Assembly: GCA_030037185.1 (NCBI GenBank)
Contig: JASHRR010000180.1
Span: forward strand, 1-5,040
Direction of reading: 5' to 3'
Length of the DNA: 5,040 nucleotides
Source of the DNA: Xanthobacteraceae bacterium
Lineage (GTDB): Bacteria > Pseudomonadota > Alphaproteobacteria > Rhizobiales > Xanthobacteraceae
The stretch's first letter is position 1; the number at the start of each line of letters is the position of its first letter. Below the pieces are notes generated by a model. The model made no database searches. It saw only the letters and a program-made list of their open reading frames with translations, and had not been told where the DNA came from. This document shows, in pieces, positions 1-5,040 of the stretch. The position numbers and the translations under genes are program-made.

Positions 1-352
1 GCTACATCGTCAACCAAAATAGGCCGGTGCGGAGCCGTCGGATCACGTCGGCTGCACGAGGCCTTCTCGGCACGCGCTTGCGAGCTCACTTGCAGCCTGT
101 TTACGCTGCTTTATGTGAACTCTGACGCCACGTCGAAAAGGCTGGCCAAGAGGCGGGAACGATCGCCGGTTCGGTCTGTTCGGCGTCTGGCACCACCGGC
201 ATCGGGGGCTCGAAGGTCGCATGCTCTCAAAGAGCCGCTCCGGAAGGTCTGCGCCCCATCGCGCGGCTTCGGGCAAACGCGGCCCAATGACCTGATGCGA
301 CAAAACGACGCCTGGGCATGCGGGCCGCACGCGCTACGAACCCCCCGGCCAT

Positions 353-442
353 ATGAAGGGCCTTGCCTCGGCAATCATTGCCGCGCCCTACCTGTCAAAT
401 TCCGGCAAGGACCGCGCAACCATACAGGAGAGATTACGGTGA
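353..442 (+). CDS. Possible 29-codon leader ORF or gene remnant overlapping the ilvD start
   Basis: An ATG at 353 opens a 29-codon frame ([18 protein letters not shown], then a charged tail ending in RLR). Its TGA stop at 440-442 overlaps the GTG start of ilvD in the arrangement GTGA, typical of translational coupling. The frame is also open upstream back to a TGA at 293-295, so it could instead be the C-terminal remnant of a broken upstream gene. There is no clear ribosome binding site before the ATG. The peptide has two adjacent isoleucines and two leucines in its first 18 residues. This is weaker than the long Leu/Val/Ile runs of classical ilv attenuator peptides. Translation is unproven; chance is a real alternative. 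Confidence 0.25.
   Translation: MKGLASAIIAAPYLSNSGKDRATIQERLR
363..408 (+). repeat. Alternating TTGCC/GGCAA inverted-repeat cluster in the ilvD leader
   Basis: Four short complementary blocks alternate upstream of ilvD: TTGCC at 363-367, GGCAA near 370-374, TTGCC at 378-382 and GGCAA at 404-408. The middle two form a perfect 15-base palindrome, CGGCAATCATTGCCG, at 369-383. The blocks could pair in mutually exclusive ways (first with second, second with third, or third with fourth), as attenuators do. Alternatively, the palindrome could be a protein-binding operator centred about 63 bases before the start codon. There is no U-run after the last stem, so a classical terminator is not evident. 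The function is inferred only. Confidence 0.4.
427..430 (+). promoter_or_regulatory. Ribosome binding site of ilvD
   Basis: GGAG ends 8 bases before the GTG at 439 and 14 bases before the in-frame ATG at 445. The spacing favours the GTG as the translation start and argues against starting at any upstream codon. Confidence 0.65.
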
Positions 443-2118
443 CGATGCTTAACAGGCGTTCGCGTCTCATCACCGCCGGTGTCGAACGTTCGCCCAACCG
501 TGCGATGCTGCGCGCGGTCGGCTTCACGGACGGCGACTTCGACAAGCCAATCATCGGCGTGGCGAACGGTCACTCGACGATGAACCCCTGCAATGCAGGT
601 ATCCAACCTCTCGTCGAACGTGCGGTGGCGGCGCTCAATAAAGCCGGGGCCATGCCGCAGGTGTTCGGGTTTCCGACAGTCACCGATGGCATTGGAATGG
701 GCACGGAGGGCATGAAGTATTCCCTGGTGTCGCGCGAGGTCATCGCTGACGCTATCGAAGTGGCCGTGAACGGCCAACGCATGGACGGCGTCGTTGCGGT
801 CGGCGGCTGCGACAAAAACATGCCGGGAAGCATGATGGCCATGGCGCGGATGAACGTGCCCGCGATCTTCGTATACGCCGGCACCATCAAACCGGGTTTC
901 TGGAAGGGAGAGAAGCTCACCATCGTCAGCCCGTTTGAAGCAGTGGGCGCATTCACGGCCGGCAAGATGTCGAAAGAGGACTTCGAGGGCATCGAGAAGA
1001 ACGCCTGCCCGTCAGTGGGAGCCTGCGGCGGCCAGTACACGGCTAACACCATGTCTTCCTCCTTCGAAGCGCTCGGCATGAGCCTGCTCGGCTCCTCGCA
1101 GATGGCATCCCCTGACGAGGAAAAAGCCGACTCCGCTGCCGAGTCCGCGCGCGTCCTGGTCGAGGCGGTGCGCAATGACCTCAAGCCGCGCGATATCATC
1201 ACCAGAAAGTCGATCGAAAACGCTGTCGCGCTTGTGATGGCAACTGGCGGCTCGACCAATGCGGTACTTCATTATCTTGCGATCGCCAGTGCGGCCGGCG
1301 TGAGATGGACGATCGATGACTTCGAGCGCGTGCGGCGGAAAGTACCGGTGCTCTGTAATCTCAAACCCTCAGGCCCGTACGTGGCAACCGATTTCCATGC
1401 AGCGGGAGGGGTGCAGCAGGTGCTCAAGATGCTGCTCGTGAACGGCGTCCTCCATGGCGAGTGTATGACGATCCACGGCAAGACCATGGGCGAGATGCTC
1501 GAAGGCATTGCCGACGCGCCGCGCACAGATCAAGACGTGATCCGCCCGTGGTCCGATCCCGTGTACAAGCAAGGGCACCTCGCTATTTTGAAGGGGAATC
1601 TCTCGCCTGAGGGCTGCGTTGCCAAGATCACCGGGCTGAAGCAGACTTCGATCACCGGCCCTGCGCGCGTGTTCAACTCCGAACCCGAATGCCTCAAAGC
1701 GATTGTGGCCAGGAAGATCAAGTCCGGCGACGTCGTGGTCATCCGCTATGAGGGCCCGAAGGGCGGGCCCGGCATGCAGGAAATGCTGGCGCCAACCTCG
1801 GCCCTCATCGGGCAGGGCCTTGGCGCATCAGTCGGCCTCCTCACCGACGGGCGCTTTTCGGGCGGTACCTGGGGCCTGGTCGTTGGACATGTCGCGCCGG
1901 AGGCCTACGAAGGTGGAGTGATCGCCCTGGTCGAAGAAGGCGATTCGATCACCATCGATGCCAAGAAACGCCTTATCCAGCTCAATGTCCCGGCGAAGGA
2001 GCTGGCCCGGCGGAGGAAGCAATGGCGCGCGCCAAAGCCTCGCTACGCCACCGGCGTTCTGGCAAAATATATGAGGCTGGTTTCAAGCGCCAGCCGCGGG
2101 GCAATTACTGATCGATAA
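439..2118 (+). CDS. ilvD: Dihydroxy-acid dehydratase (IlvD)
   Basis: The enzyme (EC 4.2.1.9) dehydrates 2,3-dihydroxy-isovalerate and 2,3-dihydroxy-3-methylvalerate to the 2-oxo acids that become valine and isoleucine. It is cytoplasmic. The 559-aa product is full length for the shorter [2Fe-2S]-type branch of the IlvD/Edd family. Visible landmarks are Cys51 (NPCNAG), the first family signature with Cys124-Asp125-Lys126 (GGCDKNMPG), Cys196 ([12 protein letters not shown]), the metal-ligand Glu448 (GMQEM) and the second signature LTDGRFSGG with the expected base Ser474. By family knowledge, the three cysteines hold the cluster, while Asp125, Glu448 and a carbamylated Lys126 bind Mg. The stretch [18 protein letters not shown] resembles true DHADs rather than sugar-acid dehydratases or Edd. 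GTG 439 was chosen over upstream codons because of the GGAG spacing and because homology begins there. No ilvB/H/C or leu gene is adjacent, so it may be a paralogue or a stand-alone ilvD. It appears intact. Confidence 0.96.
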   Translation: MTMLNRRSRLITAGVERSPNRAMLRAVGFTDGDFDKPIIGVANGHSTMNPCNAGIQPLVERAVAALNKAGAMPQVFGFPTVTDGIGMGTEGMKYSLVSREVIADAIEVAVNGQRMDGVVAVGGCDKNMPGSMMAMARMNVPAIFVYAGTIKPGFWKGEKLTIVSPFEAVGAFTAGKMSKEDFEGIEKNACPSVGACGGQYTANTMSSSFEALGMSLLGSSQMASPDEEKADSAAESARVLVEAVRNDLKPRDIITRKSIENAVALVMATGGSTNAVLHYLAIASAAGVRWTIDDFERVRRKVPVLCNLKPSGPYVATDFHAAGGVQQVLKMLLVNGVLHGECMTIHGKTMGEMLEGIADAPRTDQDVIRPWSDPVYKQGHLAILKGNLSPEGCVAKITGLKQTSITGPARVFNSEPECLKAIVARKIKSGDVVVIRYEGPKGGPGMQEMLAPTSALIGQGLGASVGLLTDGRFSGGTWGLVVGHVAPEAYEGGVIALVEEGDSITIDAKKRLIQLNVPAKELARRRKQWRAPKPRYATGVLAKYMRLVSSASRGAITDR

Positions 2119-2322
2119 GACGTCGAGGACCAGCTCAAGCGGTCGACCGGCCGACGGTCCCCCAACGCATTGCCGGTGGCGACCAAATTCCGGGCGCCGT
2201 GAGCATCGCTGCAGTGTGCCGCGCCTAAGCGAGCGAAAACCGCTATGGCGTTTGTCCGTTAGACGATCTTGGTTGGCGTTACACGCGGCCGAGCCCATGT
2301 TGTGCGAGACCAAGGTCCAACC

Positions 2323-2327
2323 GGAGG
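2323..2327 (+). promoter_or_regulatory. Ribosome binding site of the exported protein gene
   Basis: A full GGAGG lies 5 bases before the ATG at 2333. It sits inside the longer open frame that begins at 2216 and overlaps an in-frame GTG at 2327. It therefore marks ATG 2333 as the start and trims 39 codons of spurious extension. Confidence 0.7.
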
Positions 2328-2332
2328 TGAAC

Positions 2333-3271
2333 ATGATATTTTACCGGCGAGATTTGTTTCTGTTGATGACATTGGCGTCAGCTGTTTCGCCCGCCTACGG
2401 ACAAGCGGTTGCGCCGTCCTCAGAGGTGGCCGCTGGCGGTTCGCAAAATGCCCCGTCAATCCCGGATTTCTCCGGCGTGTGGCATCGCTGGTTACGTCCT
2501 GGCTTCGGCCCCCCGGCCTCGGGGCCCGGTCCGGTGACAAACCGCTCGCGCGTTAGAGGCGTCAGCGACTATAACCAGCTTGTAGGTGATTACACCAATC
2601 CAATTCTCACCCGCCAAGCGGCGGCGGTGGTGAAGGAACACGGCGACCTCTCACTGAAGGGCGTGGGATATCCGACGCCCAGCAACCAGTGTTGGCCCGA
2701 TGGCGTGCCCTACATTTTCTGGCAATATGGAATGCAGATGCTGCAGGAGCAGGACAAGGTCACAATCCTCTATCTGCAGGATCATCAATTCCGGCAAGTG
2801 CGCCTGAACCAGCCGCATCCGACGCACATTGCCCCCTCATGGTACGGCGATTCGGTCGGCCATTACGAAGGCAACACGCTAGTTATCGACACCGTGGGGG
2901 TCAAAATCGGCCGGTTCTCCATGGCCGATATGTACGGCACGCCGTACAGTGCGTCTCTGCACGTGGTAGAACGCTATCAACTGCTTGATTATGAGGCCGC
3001 CAAGGACGCAATCGACAGGGACGCAAAAATAAACCAACGCTACCCGCCGGGCGTCAATCCGATCGACTTCGATCCCAATTATCGCGGCAAGCACCTTCAG
3101 CTTCAGATTACTGTCGAGGACCGAGACGTCTTCACGACGCCGTGGTCCGCTTATGTGACGTATGGACGCCCGCTCGGCGAATGGGTGGAGTATGTCTGTG
3201 CCCAGAACCTGCTTAAGTACAATACCGAAAATGAACCGGCAGTACCGACTGCAGACAAGCCCGATTTCTGA
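2333..3271 (+). CDS. Exported protein of unknown function with PDFSGVW and GDSVGHYEGNTLVIDT motifs
   Basis: This 312-aa protein has a typical Sec signal peptide: basic start (YRR, residues 4-6), hydrophobic core at about 8-20, and probable cleavage after Ala21-Tyr22-Gly23. It should therefore be periplasmic or secreted. The mature part begins with a short Ser/Gly/Ala-rich linker, then PDFSGVW (44-50). A Cys-containing segment follows (SNQCWPDGVPY, Cys120), then the best-conserved core, SWYGDSVGHYEGNTLVIDT (169-187), MYGTPYSASLHVVERY (200-215), and a late Cys289 (YVCAQN). The two cysteines could form a disulfide. I recall similar unannotated exported proteins in Bradyrhizobium, sphingomonads and Acidobacteria, usually as hypothetical proteins. 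I know no biochemical function and see no catalytic signature. It follows ilvD by 214 bases, so it is probably transcribed separately. ATG 2333 was chosen for its GGAGG and because it places the signal peptide at the N terminus. Confidence 0.85.
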   Translation: MIFYRRDLFLLMTLASAVSPAYGQAVAPSSEVAAGGSQNAPSIPDFSGVWHRWLRPGFGPPASGPGPVTNRSRVRGVSDYNQLVGDYTNPILTRQAAAVVKEHGDLSLKGVGYPTPSNQCWPDGVPYIFWQYGMQMLQEQDKVTILYLQDHQFRQVRLNQPHPTHIAPSWYGDSVGHYEGNTLVIDTVGVKIGRFSMADMYGTPYSASLHVVERYQLLDYEAAKDAIDRDAKINQRYPPGVNPIDFDPNYRGKHLQLQITVEDRDVFTTPWSAYVTYGRPLGEWVEYVCAQNLLKYNTENEPAVPTADKPDF

Positions 3272-3388
3272 AATCAGGATCGCGGCGCCCGTCCCGCTTG
3301 ACTTCTCATAACAGACGTTCTCGATAGTTATTTTCGCGAGTGCCAGAAGAGATCGAGGACAACGGTGCCTCCAAGTCGAGCTGATCGC

Positions 3389-3874
3389 CGTCTTGGCGGC
3401 GACGGCGTGGGGGGCGTTCGTGAGCTTCACTGGCACCAGCAAGCAGGATGGGCCGTCATGACTTACGGAAACTGCCCGCGTGACAGTTCTGGACCAGCAT
3501 GGACGTCCGGAGGTGGCCGACGTGAAGGAGGCAGACCTCCGGGACTTCCCGGCAGGCCTGCCCGCATTCATTACCGGGCTTGGACCCGATGGCTGCGAGT
3601 TTGTCATTGCCTTTGATAACGGTGCATCGTCGGAATTCAACACTCTGTTGGTGACAGACTGGATCGCTCACGCCTGAGGTGCTGGCCAGGAATTTCGCAT
3701 GCCCGCGCAGGCGTCAGACATATTCCCGTGCACAATAGATGGATTTATCAAAGCAATATTCCGGCACCGCCGCTTTGGCTGGCGCACAGTCCGATCGAGA
3801 TGGTCGCCGAGACGCTGAACCTTGATCCGTCGGTAATCACTCAATTTCCCAACAACGGGCCGGACTCGATTTAA
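3389..3874 (+). pseudogene. Decayed bicupin oxalate decarboxylase with an internal deletion
   Basis: Pieces of an OxdC-type oxalate decarboxylase follow one another in order but in different frames. From 3413 the frame reads GGVRELHWHQQAGWAVMTYGNC. After one extra base in the CCC near 3474-3477, RVTVLDQHGRPEVADV runs on through LPAFITGLGPDGCEFVIAFD and VTDWIAH to about 3670. A further shift gives PEVLARNF (3673-3696). Another frame (3731-3874) gives NRWIYQSNIPAPPL, which resembles the linker after cupin 1, fused directly to WLAHSPIEMVAETLNLD, which resembles the tail after cupin 2, then a TAA at 3872. The whole second cupin barrel is therefore missing, with a junction near 3773-3779. The normal N-terminal part before HWH is also largely absent. 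In the first cupin the HWH metal pair remains, but the following Glu ligand is Gly and the later His ligand (LPHS in the family) is Ala. The identification rests on remembered Bacillus subtilis OxdC. The 5' boundary is approximate. It cannot encode a working enzyme. Confidence 0.8.
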
Positions 3875-4037
3875 TCCTGAGCGCGTTAGACAAGTCGCGA
3901 TGCCGATTGTTTGCGCCCCCACAATGCGGATGACGGGTCGGAATGCTGGGTGCCGGGAGCCTCACGACTTCGGCTTGCCCGACGCCGGGCTCGCGGGACA
4001 AACCTGCAGGTGCAGGCGCGCGAGCAACGCCATATGA
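3875..4037. other. Intergenic stretch between two pseudogenes
   Basis: I see no gene, RNA or clear repeat here. Short frames exist on both strands but none resembles a known protein. The right end may still belong to the integrase remnant, whose upstream limit cannot be fixed. No direct repeat that would mark an attachment site was found by eye. Confidence 0.4.
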
Positions 4038-4632
4038 GTGACCCGGACCGTGATCTCAATCAATCCAGCCTCGCAGCCGATCGTCTTACCATCGAGCCGC
4101 CATCCCAAAGCGACCACCTCGATATTCCGACGCATTCGTGCCTCGCAGGCTGGCGTCTTTGATGGCGAACCGGGGGTCAACACAATCGATAAGCCGAAAT
4201 CAGAGGCAGGTGAGCGCACCCGTGCCTTTGCCGCCGATCGCGCACGAAAGCGTGAGTGGGAGGTTGGCTTGTCCCAAGGTTCCGCTCGGCCAGGGTTCCC
4301 GAGCGTCGCCGGCAACATCGCGTACCGCAACAATATCGCCGCCCGACCTATGTCCCGCGCAGCTTGCCGCGGGGTCCTCTGCCAGAATGGCGGGCCGAAA
4401 GGCGGGGCCTTCACGCGCTCGGCCATTTCTATGGTGTGGTTGGATCAACCGACGGGTCGATAGCGGGCTCGAACTGCCGGGTTATGCAGAACGTCTCGGC
4501 CATTCCTCGATCCGCATGACGATGGACGTCGATGGGCGCTTATTCCCGCCGGGGACACCACGCTTGGCTGCAAACAGCGAAAGCCTAGCGATGAATCCAT
4601 CCATCAGATTGTTGTTCGCATTCGGCCGATGA
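4038..4632 (+). pseudogene. Decayed tyrosine recombinase (phage-type integrase), catalytic domain
   Basis: Successive blocks match the catalytic domain of a site-specific integrase across shifting frames. Near 4047, TVISINPASQPIVLP lines up with the family's TAIFTGLRASELRGLPW. IRASQAGVFD and then IDKPKSEAGERT (to 4220) match the segment before the PLPP turn. After one extra base, VPLPPIA follows from 4222, then REW (4251-4259) and LACPK. GFPSVAGNI, PAQLAAG, GLHALGHFY (about 4406-4432) and WINRRVDSGLELP follow, then ERLGHSSIRMTMDVDGRLFP. At least four frame changes are needed. The first catalytic Arg (GLRASE) is gone, the second (HALRH) is Gly at 4421-4423, and the nucleophilic Tyr (DVYGHLF) is Asp at 4531-4533. 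The HALR and LGHSS histidines remain. The N-terminal DNA-binding part is not recognisable. The gene is dead and probably marks a former integrative element. The family is confident; the upstream edge is not. Confidence 0.82.
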
Positions 4633-4703
4633 ATTGCTGATGGTTACGACAGCCACGAGGCCGCCCCGGTGCTCGTCAAGGCTGTTGGAGGCGGTTGGGC
4701 ATC

Positions 4704-4707
4704 GGAG
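4704..4707 (+). promoter_or_regulatory. Ribosome binding site of the 3'-truncated gene
   Basis: GGAG lies 8 bases before the ATG at 4716 but only 2 bases before the in-frame ATG at 4710. The spacing selects 4716 as the start. Confidence 0.5.
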
Positions 4708-4715
4708 CCATGCAG

Positions 4716-5040
4716 ATGGAAAAGACGACACTGGCGTCGAAAAGCTACGAGGTTGACGATTTCGCCGCAGCACAGGAGTTCTATCACGTCAACGGCTGGA
4801 CCGACGGCCTGCCGGTGGTGCCCCCGACCGCTGCCGCGGTCGGGGCCTGCCTGGAATGGGCGTTGATGCCGCCGGGCCAGCTGCTCGGCATCGAGCCGGT
4901 TCGTGCCCAACCGATCACCGCTGAGAAGCTCGCCATCAATGCCGTCATGGCCGGCTGCCTGCCGGTGCACTTTCCCGTGGTCATTGCCGCGTGGCAGGCC
5001 ATGATGAAGGAGGAGTTTCTTCTGCATGGCGTGACGTCCA
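4716..5040 (+). CDS. Conserved protein of unknown function, N-terminal part (runs off the window)
   Basis: The frame is open for 108 codons to the window edge with no stop, so the gene continues downstream. Conserved-looking blocks are FYHVNGWTDGLPVVPPT (residues 22-38), PGQLLGIEPVRA (53-64), EKLAINAVMAGCLP (70-83), FPVVIAAWQAMM (86-97) and FLLHGVTS (101-108). I recall this pattern (GWTDGLP-V/I-PPT followed by INAVMAGC) from conserved hypothetical proteins of roughly 350-400 residues in Proteobacteria and Actinobacteria. From memory, such genes often lie next to UGSC-family (seleno)protein genes, but I could not verify this. Cys81 in the MAGC motif is a candidate functional residue. There is no signal peptide or membrane segment in the visible part, so a cytoplasmic location is likely. 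The clean coding pattern contrasts with the wrecked genes just upstream, which places the edge of the decayed region near 4640-4715. Confidence 0.75.
   Translation, partial: MEKTTLASKSYEVDDFAAAQEFYHVNGWTDGLPVVPPTAAAVGACLEWALMPPGQLLGIEPVRAQPITAEKLAINAVMAGCLPVHFPVVIAAWQAMMKEEFLLHGVTS

Larger units (their letters stand above)
1..438. other. Region without a recognisable gene, upstream of ilvD
   Basis: No reading frame here gives a protein I recognise. The ilvD frame stays open upstream as far as 115, but its translation is an arginine- and proline-rich string without IlvD-like sequence. The minus-strand frames crossing the region look like GC-driven chance openings. One frame (3-122) is open from near the window edge to a TGA at 123-125 and could be the last 40 codons of a gene outside the window, but I recognise nothing in it. 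The final 90 bases hold the small open frame and inverted repeats listed separately. No tRNA cloverleaf and no convincing sigma-70 promoter was found by eye. Confidence 0.55.

Noticed and set aside
115..438. In-frame upstream extension of ilvD by 108 codons
   Set aside because: The extension is Arg/Pro-rich and unlike any IlvD N terminus. The family sequence begins at 439, where a GGAG is correctly spaced.
570..1259. Minus-strand open frame of 229 codons inside ilvD
   Set aside because: It mirrors the codon pattern of ilvD in a GC-rich gene and has no independent start signal or domain.
2140..2159. GC-rich palindrome CGGTCGACCG and overlapping GACCG/CGGTC hairpin after ilvD, as a terminator
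   Set aside because: The stem is only 5 base pairs and no U-run follows, so an intrinsic terminator cannot be claimed.
2216..2332. In-frame upstream extension of the exported protein gene
   Set aside because: GGAGG before ATG 2333 and the signal peptide starting there show that the extra 39 codons are not translated as part of this protein.
3298..3328. TTGACT followed by GATAGT as a sigma-70 promoter before the oxalate decarboxylase remnant
   Set aside because: The spacer is 19 bases and the -10 match is only 4 of 6. Such matches occur by chance and the downstream gene is dead.
2879..3643. Long minus-strand open frame (254 codons)
   Set aside because: It runs antisense to the exported protein and the oxalate decarboxylase remnant. 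Its translation has no recognisable domain, so it is treated as a shadow.
3480..3677. Possible intact 65-aa cupin protein starting at GTG 3480
   Set aside because: It is the middle piece of the oxalate decarboxylase. Matching sequence continues on both sides in other frames, and the GTG is simply an internal Val codon.
3962..4426. Minus-strand open frame of 154 codons
   Set aside because: The opposite strand carries the ordered integrase blocks. The minus-strand translation is basic and unrecognisable.

Overview
The window looks like a gene-sparse, partly decayed stretch of an alphaproteobacterial chromosome. The high GC content (roughly 60 percent by eye), the codon use and the protein types suggest a Rhizobiales or Bradyrhizobium-like host. 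This assignment is inference, because no rRNA or other marker gene is present. All supportable genes and gene remnants lie on the + strand. There is no tRNA, rRNA, CRISPR array or intact insertion sequence.

Layout. Positions 1-438 hold no recognisable gene. They end in a short open frame (353-442) whose TGA overlaps the GTG start of the next gene, and they carry a cluster of alternating TTGCC/GGCAA inverted repeats. Positions 439-2118 are a complete dihydroxy-acid dehydratase (ilvD, 559 aa) with its iron-sulfur cysteines, metal ligands and catalytic serine in place. After a 214-base gap, 2333-3271 encodes a 312-aa exported protein of unknown function with a clear signal peptide. Positions 3389-3874 are the wreck of a bicupin oxalate decarboxylase: several frameshifts, lost manganese ligands, and a large internal deletion that joins the end of cupin 1 to the tail of cupin 2. 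Positions 4038-4632 are the wreck of a tyrosine recombinase (phage-type integrase) catalytic domain, frameshifted several times, with both catalytic arginines and the nucleophilic tyrosine replaced. From 4716 to the window edge is the start of an apparently intact gene of unknown function with a strongly conserved N-terminal motif.

How the parts relate. The dead integrase, the dead metabolic gene, and an ilvD without ilvB/H/C or leu neighbours suggest an old integrated element or genomic island. In this reading, the element lost its mobility and part of its cargo, while ilvD and the exported-protein gene stayed intact. IlvD performs the third common step of isoleucine/valine synthesis and would serve as the main copy or a paralogue. 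The exported protein and the truncated 3' gene cannot be tied to it from sequence alone. I found no convincing new multi-gene system. The main observations are the reconstruction of the two pseudogenes and the possible leader structure upstream of ilvD.
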